Part shown: positions 1-8,670 of the stretch, piece by piece
How the letters are laid out: each line of letters begins with the position of its first letter
How positions within the stretch are numbered: the first letter of the stretch is position 1
NCBI RefSeq assembly: GCF_001718195.1
Contig: NZ_MCNV01000001.1
Coordinates: forward strand, 248,001-312,000
Source: Paraburkholderia nodosa
GTDB lineage: Bacteria > Pseudomonadota > Gammaproteobacteria > Burkholderiales > Burkholderiaceae
Length of the DNA: 64,000 bases
Direction: 5' to 3'
Notes under the pieces: generated by a model
What the model was told of the DNA's origin: nothing
The model's input: only the letters and a program-made list of their open reading frames with translations
The model's database searches: none
Translations under genes and position numbers: made by a program

Positions 1-1516
1 TCGCGCCGTTATAGACGCGCCCTGTCGCGAGGGGCCGGTCGCAATCACCGCCGACCCAGTCGATGGTCACTTCTTCGCCGATGCGGGGCACGTGGACGCT
101 ACCATAGCCGCTTCCCGTGTCCGAGAACGCGGCGCGCACCCAGCACGTCGCGGCGGACGCCTCACGTCGGTCCCAGTGCATGCGCACGAGGATGCGGTTG
201 AGCGAATCGGTGTAGACCTCTTCGTTCTCCGGGCCCGTCACCGTTGCCGTCTGAAGGTGCATGACCGGCTTGCGGTGTTCGAACGGGCTGCGAAACGGAA
301 CCTTCAGTCGCTGCGCCTCGACCTCGACGAGAAAGAAGCCATCGCTGCCATCGCCGACGGAATCTTCGACCGAGAACGCAGCTGCGCACTGCTCATACGT
401 AGCGCGAACCGCCGCCAGACGTTCAGAGAGGCTATGCGGGAACGCGTGAGTCTCGCTAACCGGGATATTGTTCCGGATATACCACGAGGCTTCAATGACC
501 GCGAACTTCCGGTCCTCGCCGTCGTCCTGTTCGTGCGCGGGATGGTTGTCCAGCGAGAACCAGCGGCCGACGTCGATGCTGCGCAGGCCTCCGACGCCAA
601 AAAAGCGCTTCGCGCGCGACTCCCACTCTTCCAGCTTGAGCTTGGTGAGCTTGTCGCCACGGTCGCTTTCCTGCCAGCTATAGGCGCCTGTGTATTCGTA
701 GACCTCCGCCTGTTCCGGCAGGTCGCCTTGATTCGCGACAGTCGGAAACGAAGTCTCCTTGGTGGTACCAGGATTCTTGTAGTCAAAGGTGCGCGAGCTG
801 TAGCTCGTGCTTTGAAGCGTGCGCGTGCCGGACCACTGCACAAGCGCTTCCGTCTGGCTGGGGCTGCCGGCACGGTAGAAGTCGACCTCCTGGGGCGACA
901 TGGCCTTGAGCGAATAGAGGTCATCGGTCACGACAAGCGTGTGCGACTTACCATCGTCGGCATGCTCGAAGTAGTAGAACCAGCCTTCGGACTCGAGCAA
1001 CCGGTGCACGAAAGTCCAGTCGTCCTCGTACTGAACGCAGAATGACCGAACCGGCGATGCATTTTGAATGTCAAACCGGAACGCCCCGGCCGCCTGCGGA
1101 TGCATCTGAAAAACAGATTCGAGGATAGCCTCTACTGACTTGTCCTGGAAAATCTGCGCGTCCTTGCGGAACTTGAGGAAATGCAGCCATGAGGAGTAGC
1201 CCAGTTGGTAACTCGTCAGCTCCCCGTCGGCGCCAAGCCGCCGCGCGGTATGGACGTAGCCATGCTGCGGGCGATAGGACTTGTCGGCACGCTGAAGCCA
1301 GAGCGTGACCGGTTGCGCAACAAGGGACTTCAGCTCAAGCGAACCGTTCGTCGATACAGCGTCGATGACGTATTCGAAGTTGCGGCCAAGCCGTGAGGTA
1401 CCCATCACGGTCTGCGGCAATAGCGCATTCGCCCCCGCCGGGGAATCGAGTTTTACGAGCCGGTCAGTCTGAAATAATGCAGACTGCATAAATGAGATAA
1501 TGTCCTGCGCTCCCAT
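1..1516 (-). CDS. vgrG: Type VI secretion tip protein VgrG (3' part beyond window edge)
   Basis: This is the trimeric spike protein that caps the Hcp tube of the type VI secretion system and carries effectors out of the cell. The frame is open from an ATG at 1516 to the left edge, giving 505 codons with no stop. It starts MGAQDIISFMQSALFQTDRL, and an AAGGA ribosome site lies just upstream. The family's N-terminal gp27-like region is clear: GTSRLGRNFEYVIDAVS near residue 40, LESEGWFYYFEH near 175, and a gp5-like OB region with RVRMHWDRREAS-type sequence (HWDR) and PRIGEEVTIDWVGGDCDRP near the break. Homologues commonly run to 600-1000 residues, so the beta-helix needle and any effector extension lie outside the window. 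No other T6SS core gene is visible here, so it may be an orphan vgrG island. The product is secure; whether it is intact is unknown. Confidence 0.93.
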   Translation of the reverse strand, partial: MGAQDIISFMQSALFQTDRLVKLDSPAGANALLPQTVMGTSRLGRNFEYVIDAVSTNGSLELKSLVAQPVTLWLQRADKSYRPQHGYVHTARRLGADGELTSYQLGYSSWLHFLKFRKDAQIFQDKSVEAILESVFQMHPQAAGAFRFDIQNASPVRSFCVQYEDDWTFVHRLLESEGWFYYFEHADDGKSHTLVVTDDLYSLKAMSPQEVDFYRAGSPSQTEALVQWSGTRTLQSTSYSSRTFDYKNPGTTKETSFPTVANQGDLPEQAEVYEYTGAYSWQESDRGDKLTKLKLEEWESRAKRFFGVGGLRSIDVGRWFSLDNHPAHEQDDGEDRKFAVIEASWYIRNNIPVSETHAFPHSLSERLAAVRATYEQCAAAFSVEDSVGDGSDGFFLVEVEAQRLKVPFRSPFEHRKPVMHLQTATVTGPENEEVYTDSLNRILVRMHWDRREASAATCWVRAAFSDTGSGYGSVHVPRIGEEVTIDWVGGDCDRPLATGRVYNGA

Positions 1517-1862
1517 TTAGATTTTCCTTGTCGGGGCATCCCTTAAAGTCGACCGAAATCATAAGGGGATTTTTCCGGCTCGACAATTCCGTCTGATTGA
1601 AGCCCTCGACATTTAACATTCCCTGATGAAAACGTCATGACTGCCGTGCTCACTCTGGGTGCCACGCGATGACTGGCGGCCCTGAGCGGCCTTGGCGTTC
1701 TCCTTTTGATATTCCTCAGCAGTCGAGTTGGGGCATACGGCGGTACGCCGGCGTATCGGTCCTCGTGAAAAAAATCGCCACTGGCGAGTCGTTTGATGAC
1801 GCATCTCGCGGGCGTTTCAGAAAATCTATGATGAGCAATTTCGTCATTAGCGGCCGCCTCTC
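1517..1862. other. Intergenic region upstream of vgrG
   Basis: This 346-base spacer lies between the divergent vgrG start and the hydrolase remnant. Short open frames exist on both strands, but none has a ribosome site plus recognisable sequence. It presumably holds the vgrG promoter. I see no confident -35/-10 pair. Confidence 0.4.
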
Positions 1863-2400
1863 TTGAATAATCGCGCGGAGGCGCAACTATCTCCGTACTT
1901 TGCAAGTCCATCACACAGCCATAATCTAACTCCCAGGAACTGGACCGTGCGCCTGATTTTCCGAATTGGCCTAATCTTGCTGTCAGTACTCGCCGCGCTA
2001 GTTGTTGCGGGAACAGGCTACGAAGCGCTCCAGCGGTACCTCGCGGCGAAGAACCATCAACCGCCGGGTGAGATGGTGAACATCGGCGACCGGCGCATAC
2101 AGCTCAACTGCACTGGCAATGGCTCTCCGACGGTGGTGTTCGAATCCGGCTTGGGCATTAGCGGTTCGCTGGACTGGTCGGCCGTCCAGCCATCCGTTTC
2201 GAAGGTCACCCGCGCCTGCCTGTTCATATAGTCGCGCAGGAATCATGTGGAGCGACCGCAGCTCAGAAGCACAAGATGCCAAATCGGTTGCTGAAGATTT
2301 GCATCGCGCATTGCAGGTCGCTGGGGAACGCGCCCCCTTCGTGCTAGTCGGTCAATCGCTCGGTAGCGCTTACATCATGACTTATACAAGGAGCTATCGC
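1863..2400 (+). pseudogene. Alpha/beta hydrolase remnant, frameshifted and 3'-truncated
   Basis: Two adjacent frames together make the N-terminal half of an alpha/beta hydrolase. The first frame has a membrane segment (about residues 30-50, IFRIGLILLSVLAALVVAG) and the early strands GDRRIQLNCTGNGSPTVVFE and SGLGISGSLDWSAVQP. It stops at 2229-2231 (TAG). The next frame continues with ACSYSRAG, DAKSVAEDLHRALQVAGE and the nucleophile elbow FVLVGQSLGSAYIMTY. The shift falls on a tandem CCTG-CCTG at 2215-2222. Removing one copy rejoins the frames as R-A-C-S-Y-S-R-A-G, the usual family sequence. Recognisable homology stops near 2400, so the acid and histidine of the triad are missing. Such enzymes hydrolyse esters or similar bonds, but this copy should be inactive. 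Confidence 0.75.
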
Positions 2401-2488
2401 GTTGCAGAGAACGTTGGACGTTCCACACGGAAGACGTTAATCTGGAAGCACTTCATGAACAGTCTGACCACCGTCAAGGAGCTGGCAC

Positions 2489-2797
2489 ATGGAAGTGAGC
2501 ACCGAAGCGCTTGTTGAGATGCTGTGTGAAGTCGAGGCAGAAGACCCAATCGACTATGCGGACCTACCGTTCGGCGAACAGGAGCTACGACGCCTTGTCA
2601 TGTGCTCGCTGGTAGAACGGCACCACGTTGTAGAGGCGGCGATGTCGGACTCGGACCTCCATGCGATGTACCTGCTGAGCACCGCGAAGCTTGTTCTCGA
2701 GAACACGGTGCTCCACGCTCGTCTGCTTTTGCTTCAGGGACAACAGGTCGACATTCAGTCGCTCCTCGCTCCGTTCACCCTCAAGGGCAAAAAATAA
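2489..2797 (+). CDS. Unknown 102-aa protein
   Basis: I do not recognise this protein. It starts MEVSTEALVEMLCEVEAEDP behind a good AAGGAG site at about 2476. It is acidic at the N terminus and becomes a leucine-rich, probably helical domain (LHAMYLLSTAKLVLENTV, LHARLLLLQGQQVDIQSLL) with a lysine-rich tail, GKK. No signal peptide or transmembrane segment is seen. Another frame ending at 2498 (...HEQSDHRQGAGTWK) overlaps its start by ten bases and has protein-like composition. This gene may therefore be the second of a coupled pair whose first member lost its 5' end where the hydrolase remnant breaks off near 2400. The composition is like the surrounding lower-GC region. Confidence 0.55.
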   Translation: MEVSTEALVEMLCEVEAEDPIDYADLPFGEQELRRLVMCSLVERHHVVEAAMSDSDLHAMYLLSTAKLVLENTVLHARLLLLQGQQVDIQSLLAPFTLKGKK

Positions 2798-3197
2798 CGA
2801 GGCGGAATGCGTACCGAGAGAAGAGCTCGTTTTGTCTCCTCCTCAGTACGCAGCCAAGGCACCGCCTTCGCAAACCTAGCTGTGCAGAAACCGGTGCACG
2901 GCCCGTCAAACGCAGTATGCGAAGCCTGCCGCGAATACGCTAGTCCGAGGTCGTCTCTTGAGCCCTGAGTTCAATCCATGTTGGCTGGTGCCTGACGCTC
3001 GCAAGAAACACGGCGAGGTCACCACGGGCTATAGATGCCGTCACATCGCTTTCCCGCGGCGCGAGACCTGGATAAAAAATGGCCCACCGGTAGTGGGCCT
3101 AGTCCATTCCACGTGATACATGGAGGAGACGCTTGAAAAGCGAGTATCGCCAGCGTACGCATCTCCTACACGCGAACGCCTGCTGACCAGCTGACGT
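2798..3197. other. Intergenic region with terminator
   Basis: This is a 400-base spacer between the unknown 102-aa gene and the convergent transketolase operon. The only element I can support in it is the minus-strand terminator at 3073-3099. I see no credible gene. Confidence 0.5.
3073..3099 (-). terminator. Rho-independent terminator of the transketolase operon
   Basis: Read on the minus strand, GGCCCAC, a TACCG loop and GTGGGCC form a perfect 7-bp stem followed by ATTTTTTA. The orientation fits the end of the minus-strand operon whose last stop is at 3198, about 100 bases upstream in transcript terms. Confidence 0.8.
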
Positions 3198-4199
3198 TTA
3201 AGTCAGCCACTGTTTGATGTTGGCCGCCATGACATTTGTCGAAATGCCATAGCGGTCGTGGAGCGTCGGCAGTGCACCGGCGTCGAGAAACTCGTCGGGC
3301 AGCGCGACCTGTTTGAACGTACACGAAACGCCGGCGCTCAAGAGCGTGGTTGCGACAGCTTCACCCAAACCGCCTATAACCGTATGGTTCTCAGCGACGA
3401 CGACCATGCGCCCCGTCCGCTTCGACTCGCGGATGATGGTCTCCGTGTCGAGCGGCTTGATGGTCGGAACGTGCAGCACTGCAACGTCCACCTTGTCCGA
3501 CGCCAGCGCTTTCGCAGTTTCCAGCGCACGCATTGTCATGATGCCCGACGAGATGATGAGGACGTCGTTGCCATCGCGCAGCATCTTGGCTTTGCCGAGT
3601 TCGAACTTATAGTTGTACTCGTCGAGCACCGCGGGCACGTTGCCACGCAGAAGGCGCGCATAGACCGGACCCTTATGCGCCGCGATGGCCGGTACCATCT
3701 GTTCAATGTCGAGCGCATCGCACGGGTCAATTACCGTCATGTTTGGCATTGCGCGCATGAGCGCAAGGTCTTCAGCGGCCTGGTGGCTCGGGCCGTACCC
3801 GGTCGTCAGGCCTGGCAGCGCGCAGATGATTTTGACGTCGAGGTTGTCCTCGGCGATGGTCTGATGAATAAAATCATACGCTCGACGCGTCGCGAACACG
3901 GCGTAGGTGGTGACGAACGGCTGCGCTCCTTCGTGGGCGAAGCCGGCGGCAGCGCCCATCAGAAGCTGTTCCGCCATGCCCATCTGGTAGTACCGGTCCG
4001 GGAACTCTTTTGCGAAGACATGGAGGTCGGTGTACTTGCCCAGGTCGGCCGTCATGCCAATGACATTCGTCTTCGCGCGAGCCAATTCGACAAGTGCATG
4101 CCCGAACGGCGCAGAGCGTGTCACCTGGCCTTCGCCGGCGATGGACGCAATCATCGCCGAGGTCTTCAGACGAGGCTTTTTATCGACGACCGAGTTCAT
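3198..4199 (-). CDS. Transketolase-like C-terminal subunit
   Basis: This is the second subunit of a two-gene transketolase-like enzyme, carrying the pyrimidine-binding and C-terminal domains. It transfers a two-carbon ketol unit with thiamine diphosphate (TPP) in the cytoplasm. The protein is 333 residues. It shows the Pyr-domain motif with the catalytic glutamate (YYQMGMAEQLLMGAAAG, about residues 70-86), the substrate-side LPGLTTGYGPSHQAAEDLAL, and the C-terminal domain VVVAENHTVIGGLGEAVA. Length and split layout match paired transketolases of sugar-catabolic operons. Its ATG overlaps the stop of the upstream N-terminal subunit by four bases (ATGA), implying coupled translation. The sugar phosphate used cannot be read from sequence. 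An acetoin or DXP synthase role is less likely given the N-terminal partner. Confidence 0.88.
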   Translation of the reverse strand: MNSVVDKKPRLKTSAMIASIAGEGQVTRSAPFGHALVELARAKTNVIGMTADLGKYTDLHVFAKEFPDRYYQMGMAEQLLMGAAAGFAHEGAQPFVTTYAVFATRRAYDFIHQTIAEDNLDVKIICALPGLTTGYGPSHQAAEDLALMRAMPNMTVIDPCDALDIEQMVPAIAAHKGPVYARLLRGNVPAVLDEYNYKFELGKAKMLRDGNDVLIISSGIMTMRALETAKALASDKVDVAVLHVPTIKPLDTETIIRESKRTGRMVVVAENHTVIGGLGEAVATTLLSAGVSCTFKQVALPDEFLDAGALPTLHDRYGISTNVMAANIKQWLT

Positions 4200-5047
4200 G
4201 CTTTGCTCCCTGCAAAAGTTTCATCAAGTGCATCCAGCGCCAGCTTCCATTCATGAGCGTCCACCCGGATGAAATGGTTCTTCTCCCGTTGCTCGAGGAA
4301 CGGTACGCCGCAGCCCATCTTCGTGTCGCACACGACGATTCGCGGCTTTGCCTCCTTCAGGTTTCGAGCGTTGTCGAATGCCGCCTTCACGGCATTGATG
4401 TCGTTCCCGTTCACGCGTTGCACGTACCAGCCGAACGCTTCGAGCTTCGGAACGAGCGGCTCGAAGGCCATGATTTGCGTCGACGGGCCGTCGGCCTGCT
4501 GGTTATTGACGTCGACCATCGCAATCAGGTTGTCCAGCTTCCAGTGCGCTGCCGAGAGGAGACCTTCCCAGATGGCTCCTTCGTCAAGTTCGCCGTCGGA
4601 GAAGAGCGTGTACACGAACGATTTAGAGCCTTTGCGCTTGAGTCCGAGACACCGGCCCACGGCAATCGTTAGCCCCTGGCCGAGCGACCCACCGGACATC
4701 TCCATCCCCGGGGTGTAGCTCGCCATTCCGGACATGGGCAGACGGCTGTCGTCGCTGCCGTAGGTCTCCAGTTCTTCTTCGGGAAGAATGCCCGCTTCGA
4801 ACAATGCAGCGTAGAGCGCGATTGCGTAATGACCATTCGACAACAGGAATCGGTCCCGGTCCTCCCAGTCTGGCTCCGCCGCGCGGTAGTTCATCGCGCC
4901 GAAATATGAAACGGCCAGAACGTCAGCGATGTCGAGCGCTTGGCCGATATAACCCTGGCCCTGTACTTCGCCCATTAGCAAAGCGTTACGGCGGATGCGG
5001 TATGCGCGCTCAGCGAGCGACACATCCTCGATGACGGTTGTACTCAT
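4196..5047 (-). CDS. Transketolase-like N-terminal subunit
   Basis: This is the TPP pyrophosphate-binding subunit (283 residues) that pairs with the downstream gene. The TPP/Mg motif is SDGELDEGAIWEGLLSAA about 150 residues in, completed by NLIAMVDVNNQQADG. Further family signatures are DRDRFLLSNGHYAIALYAAL and GMEMSGGSLGQGLTIAVG, the latter matching the G-S-L-G-Q-G block of transketolases. It is the upstream member of the pair, starting at an ATG at 5047 after a run containing GGAGACGAG. The MFS gene lies 26 bases upstream in the same direction, so all are probably one transcript. It differs from the single-chain housekeeping transketolase (about 660-690 residues) in being split, which points to a dedicated catabolic role. 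Confidence 0.88.
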   Translation of the reverse strand: MSTTVIEDVSLAERAYRIRRNALLMGEVQGQGYIGQALDIADVLAVSYFGAMNYRAAEPDWEDRDRFLLSNGHYAIALYAALFEAGILPEEELETYGSDDSRLPMSGMASYTPGMEMSGGSLGQGLTIAVGRCLGLKRKGSKSFVYTLFSDGELDEGAIWEGLLSAAHWKLDNLIAMVDVNNQQADGPSTQIMAFEPLVPKLEAFGWYVQRVNGNDINAVKAAFDNARNLKEAKPRIVVCDTKMGCGVPFLEQREKNHFIRVDAHEWKLALDALDETFAGSKA

Positions 5048-5073
5048 TTACTCGTCTCCTGGAAAGAGTGCGT

Positions 5074-6402
5074 TCAGCGATTGACAGTCTTTGCGGGCAC
5101 GAAGAACACCAGAACCGCGCCCAGAACGACAGCCGTCGAAATGAAGATGAGGCCTGCTGTCGCGTGGCCGGTGAAGTCATTTAGCCATCCGACAATGGCG
5201 GGCGAGAAAAAGCCGGCCAGATTCGCGAAACAGTTGACCGCGGCAATTCCGGCCGCAGCGGACATACCGCTGAGAACAGCAGTAGGAAGCGCCCAAAACA
5301 ATGACGACGACGCGAGGATGCCGGCAGCAGCGATGCTCACGCAGATAATCGAGGGACCCACGCTTCCGAGCATCGGCAGTGTGGCGAAAGCGGCGGCAGA
5401 AACCAGCATCGGAATCGCCAGATGCAAACGGCGTTCGCGGCGCTTATCGGCGCTACTTCCGAGTAACGGCAACGCGATGATGGCGCAAATGTACGGAATC
5501 GCGGTCAGGACACCAACCCACAGCGGGTCCGCGACACCTGTGCGACGGATGATTGTCGGCAGCCAGAAGGTGAGGCCGTATTGACCGAGAACTACACAGA
5601 AGTAGATTCCAGCCATTAGCCAGAGACGACGGTCGCGGACAAACGCACGGATGGACACGTGCTCGGTGGCCGCCGTACGGTCGCTTTCCACGTTGCGCTT
5701 GAGAAGTGCCTTTTCGTCATCGGACAGCCATTTCGCACTGGCGATTCCGTTGTCGAGATACAGAAAAATTGCGATGCCAAGGAGCAACGACGGGAGTGCC
5801 TCCAGCATGAAAAGCCATTTCCATCCTGCAAGTCCCTGGGCTCCCTGGAAGGAATGCATAATCCAGCCGGAAAGCGGGCCACCGAGGATGCCAGCCATTG
5901 GAATCGCCATGAAAAACATCGAGAGCGCTTTTGCGCGCCGGGCGGCCGGGAACCAGTAGGTCATGTACAGAATCACGCCCGGCGCGAACCCCGCTTCCGC
6001 GACGCCGAGCAGGAAGCGCAGTACATAAAACGTGGTCGGCGTCTTCACAAACAAAAAGCTTGCGGAAATCACCGCCCAGGTCAGCATGATGCGCGCGAGC
6101 CAATTTCGCGCGCCGACTTTGTGCAGAATGAGATTGCTCGGGACTTCGAAGAGGAAGTAGCCCAGAAAGAAAATGCCTGCACCGATGCCATAAATGGTTT
6201 CAGAGAAGCGCAGGTCGTTGAGCATCTGCAGCTTTGCAAAGCCCACGTTCACCCGGTCGAGATACGCGCCGAGGTAACAAAGCATCAGAAAGGGAATGAG
6301 GCGACGGGCGACTCTTGCGTAAGTTCGCGCCTCAAAGTCTGATGAGTCGCTCGAAGCCGAGAGGTCTGCACCGATTCCCGGTGTGGCCAGTCTGGATTTC
6401 AT
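5074..6402 (-). CDS. MFS transporter, anion:cation symporter (phthalate permease) type
   Basis: This is a proton-coupled inner-membrane importer of the major facilitator superfamily. Family members carry organic anions such as sugar acids or aromatic acids. About 12 hydrophobic segments are visible. The ACS signature is clear in LIPFLMLCYLGAYLDRVNVG (first helix) and FLLGVAEAGFAPGVILYMTY, with WFPAARRAKALSMF in the 4-5 loop. I place the start at the ATG at 6402 (MKSRLATPGIGAD...) because GGAG lies 7 bases upstream; an ATG 30 bases earlier has no such site. It lies between the SDR and transketolase genes on the same strand, so its substrate is probably the one handled by that operon. Confidence 0.88.
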   Translation of the reverse strand: MKSRLATPGIGADLSASSDSSDFEARTYARVARRLIPFLMLCYLGAYLDRVNVGFAKLQMLNDLRFSETIYGIGAGIFFLGYFLFEVPSNLILHKVGARNWLARIMLTWAVISASFLFVKTPTTFYVLRFLLGVAEAGFAPGVILYMTYWFPAARRAKALSMFFMAIPMAGILGGPLSGWIMHSFQGAQGLAGWKWLFMLEALPSLLLGIAIFLYLDNGIASAKWLSDDEKALLKRNVESDRTAATEHVSIRAFVRDRRLWLMAGIYFCVVLGQYGLTFWLPTIIRRTGVADPLWVGVLTAIPYICAIIALPLLGSSADKRRERRLHLAIPMLVSAAAFATLPMLGSVGPSIICVSIAAAGILASSSLFWALPTAVLSGMSAAAGIAAVNCFANLAGFFSPAIVGWLNDFTGHATAGLIFISTAVVLGAVLVFFVPAKTVNR

Positions 6403-6544
6403 GGGTTGTCTCCTGTCATCTGAGCTCGTCACGGTGACGGGCTCAGCGCCATGTCTCTGTGCCGCTTTGGCGGCAAGACGCCCCGGCTAGGCCAAGTGCG
6501 TCGTATGTTTATGCAATGTCGGAAGCGAAAGAGGGCACGTCACT

Positions 6545-7294
6545 TCAATGAATCAGCATGCCGCCGTTGACGTCGAGAGTGATGCCGGTCAGATAGGTGG
6601 AGAGGTCGCTTGCCAGGAACAGGCAGGCATTGGCGATGTCGTTTGCCTCGCCGAGACGCCCCAGTGGGATGCCCTTGATGATGTCTGCGCGCATCTCAGG
6701 GGTCAGCTTGTCGCCCGTGATGTCCGTCTGGATAAGGCCGGGCGTAATGGAATTGACGCGGATATGGTCGCCACCGAATTCACGAGCCATCGCCTTGGCA
6801 AGCCCGAGAACGCCAGCTTTCGCTGCGCTGTAGTGCGGGCCGCCGAAAATGCCGCCGCCGCGTTGCGCGGAAACGGAAGACATGCAAACGATGCTGCCAC
6901 GCTGCTGCTTCTTCATGTGCGGGATGACGGCCTGTGACATATACAGCGTCCCCAGCAGGCTCACGCCGACGACTGCGTCGAAGTTGTTCTTCGAGATTTC
7001 GAGTGTCTTGATGGGCTGCGTAATCCCGGCGTTGTTTATCAACGCGTCGATTCGGCCGTATTTAGCAGCGACTGCATCTGCTGCGGCGACGCAGGCTTCC
7101 TTGTCGGTGACGTCGCACGCCAGACCGAGATGACCTTCCCCGAGGTCACGCGCAGCGCTTTCCGCGTCCGCCAGGTTCAGGTCCAGAATTGCAATGCGCG
7201 CGCCGTGTGCTGCCATCGCCTTTGCCGTCGCTTTACCGATGCCGCGTGCCGATGCCGCGCCCGTGACGATAACGACTTGATTCCCGAGCAACAT
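6545..7294 (-). CDS. SDR family NAD(P)-dependent dehydrogenase
   Basis: This is a classical short-chain dehydrogenase/reductase of 249 residues, the usual length. It has the cofactor motif TGAASARGIG near residue 11, the NNAGI motif near 88, catalytic serine in VCMSSVSAQRGG, and the YSAAK tyrosine-lysine pair near 157. The C-terminal ITLDVNGGML is typical. Acidic D-L-N after the second strand (ILDLNLADAES) favours NAD over NADP, by inference. It leads the left arm (SDR, MFS, split transketolase) and sits 109 bases from the LysR gene, which shares its direction. The probable job is oxidation of a sugar, polyol or sugar acid. It resembles FabG-like proteins, but fatty-acid synthesis is unlikely in this setting. 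Confidence 0.88.
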   Translation of the reverse strand: MLLGNQVVIVTGAASARGIGKATAKAMAAHGARIAILDLNLADAESAARDLGEGHLGLACDVTDKEACVAAADAVAAKYGRIDALINNAGITQPIKTLEISKNNFDAVVGVSLLGTLYMSQAVIPHMKKQQRGSIVCMSSVSAQRGGGIFGGPHYSAAKAGVLGLAKAMAREFGGDHIRVNSITPGLIQTDITGDKLTPEMRADIIKGIPLGRLGEANDIANACLFLASDLSTYLTGITLDVNGGMLIH

Positions 7295-7403
7295 GTGGGT
7301 GTCTCCATTGATGAACTAGGTGTAGGCGAAGTTTGTCCGCCGGCGAACCTTGCATCAACGCAGTTCCCCTCAACCATAGCTGAGAAATTTTCAGCCCCCA
7401 GGG

Positions 7404-8306
7404 TTATCCCTGCGAGCCCACCTTGCAGCGTTCAATTTCCTCTTCAATCCAGGTCAAAAATTTTGCAACTCGGGGCAATTCGGCGTTCTGGCTAGGGTAA
7501 ACGAGATGATGTGCGCCAACCTCGACCGAATGGCTATTGTCGAAGACCTGCACAAGTGCGCCGTCCTTTATCTTTTGCGAAGCCATCATCACGCTTTCCA
7601 GAGCAATTCCGAGCCCTAGCGAAGCTGTCTCGATGGACATGTAGGAACGGTCGAACGAGAAGTCGAACGTCTTGTTCGCACCAGCAACCCCGGCCCGCCC
7701 AAACCATTGCCGCCACTGAACGAGAGGCGTCTCCGAATAGACCAGCCGCTGGGCCAGCAGGTCATCTGGAGTCTTCACCGGATGCCGCTCGAGATAGGCC
7801 GGCGACGCCAGCGGGGCAATGAATTCGCCCCGGACCGTGCGCACTTCAAGGTTGCTCCATTCTCCATAGCCATGACGAATGTCGATGTCGTAATACCCGT
7901 TCGAAAACGATACGTTCTCGTATGAGCAGGCGACGTTCAACTGAACGTCGCCATTTGCTTCCTGAAACGAGGATAGCCGCGGCAATAGCCACATCAGGCC
8001 GAAACTCGGGCTCGAATGCACGCGCAGGATGTCGACTTCCTTCTGGCTCGAGGCACGCTCAGTTGCCCGGCTGAGGTCTGCCAGCGACCCCGTCACATCG
8101 GCAAGATATCGCTCCCCGGTCGGTGTCAGGACGAGACCACGACCTGTCCGTTGAAACAGGGATTGGCCAATCATTGATTCGAGGTTGCTTAACTGATGGC
8201 TGACGGCCGACGCCGTAAGGTCAAGCTCTTCCGCTGCCCGGTTGACGCTCTTCGTGCGTGCAATGCTCTCGAAAGCAATGATGGCCTTCAACGGAGGAAT
8301 TCGCAT
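7404..8306 (-). CDS. LysR-family regulator, GcvA-like
   Basis: This is a DNA-binding regulator with an N-terminal winged helix-turn-helix (RIPPLKAIIAFESIARTKSV, then NRAAEELDLTASAVSHQLSN) and a periplasmic-binding-protein-like effector domain (LRVHSSPSFGLMWLLPRL). GcvA-like proteins typically begin close to this PPL motif, so I prefer the ATG at 8306 (300 aa). An in-frame ATG at 8345 has a GAAGG close upstream and cannot be excluded. It sits at the hinge of the catabolic cluster, upstream of the SDR-MFS-transketolase arm and divergent from the ABC importer arm. It is therefore the likely regulator of both. The ligand is unknown. Confidence 0.88.
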   Translation of the reverse strand: MRIPPLKAIIAFESIARTKSVNRAAEELDLTASAVSHQLSNLESMIGQSLFQRTGRGLVLTPTGERYLADVTGSLADLSRATERASSQKEVDILRVHSSPSFGLMWLLPRLSSFQEANGDVQLNVACSYENVSFSNGYYDIDIRHGYGEWSNLEVRTVRGEFIAPLASPAYLERHPVKTPDDLLAQRLVYSETPLVQWRQWFGRAGVAGANKTFDFSFDRSYMSIETASLGLGIALESVMMASQKIKDGALVQVFDNSHSVEVGAHHLVYPSQNAELPRVAKFLTWIEEEIERCKVGSQG

Positions 8307-8495
8307 GGTCAAATTTTTTTCAGTCGCGATTGAACAAAACTGCATTGCCTTCGGACGGTGGTCGCTGCCATCCTCGACATCAACGATACGGACAGGAAAA
8401 CAGTTGAAATGTTACCCCGTGTCAGGTCACCCAGTGGCCTAAAACATTGCCTCATATAAATATGGCGCGGTGCAGCAACCGCACAGGAGACGTAG

Positions 8496-8561
8496 ATGAA
8501 TACCCTGAATTCCCCTCCCAGCGAGCGATGCGTCTGTCGCTACGTGGTCGCCCCCAGCTAA
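8496..8561 (+). CDS. Candidate 21-codon leader peptide upstream of the ABC importer
   Basis: A short ORF starts at an ATG preceded by AGGAG at a spacing of 6 bases and ends with TAA at 8559-8561. It encodes MNTLNSPP followed by an arginine/cysteine-rich stretch, RCVCRYVV, and the ending APS. The stop codon is itself followed by a Shine-Dalgarno-like AAGGAG with no nearby start. The tail of the ORF lies in a hairpin (8546-8551 with 8567-8572), so a ribosome on this ORF would change the RNA fold. I infer a regulatory leader rather than a functional free peptide. No homologue is claimed. Confidence 0.5.
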   Translation: MNTLNSPPSERCVCRYVVAPS

Positions 8562-8670
8562 GGAGCGCGACCGGCACTGAGTTCGGCTCGCTGCATTTGT
8601 AGCCACTCAGTTAAGCCTCCGAAATTTGTCACTCACTGCAGGCGGCTCTCGCAACCTGCGGTTGGAGCCG
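8519..8670 (+). promoter_or_regulatory. Candidate attenuator: competing hairpins between leader ORF and ABC operon
   Basis: Three stems can be drawn. Stem 1 pairs GGTCGC (8546-8551) with GCGACC (8567-8572), with the leader stop and AGGAG in its loop. Stem 2 pairs CAGCGAG (8519-8525) with CTCGCTG (8587-8593) and encloses stem 1. Stem 3 pairs CGGCTC (8643-8648) with GAGCCG (8665-8670) around an inner AACC-TGC-GGTT helix. A moderately U-rich TTCGTTCGCTGTTTTCG follows stem 3 just ahead of the ABC ATPase start. Stem 3 may be a weak terminator or may mask translation. This is inference from base pairing only. Confidence 0.4.

Noticed and set aside
92..1045. 317-codon plus-strand frame at the left edge
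   Set aside because: The minus strand encodes VgrG through this whole stretch, so the plus frame is a shadow.
1543..1914. 123-codon minus-strand frame
   Set aside because: It has no ribosome site, no recognisable sequence, and overlaps the hydrolase remnant start on the other strand.
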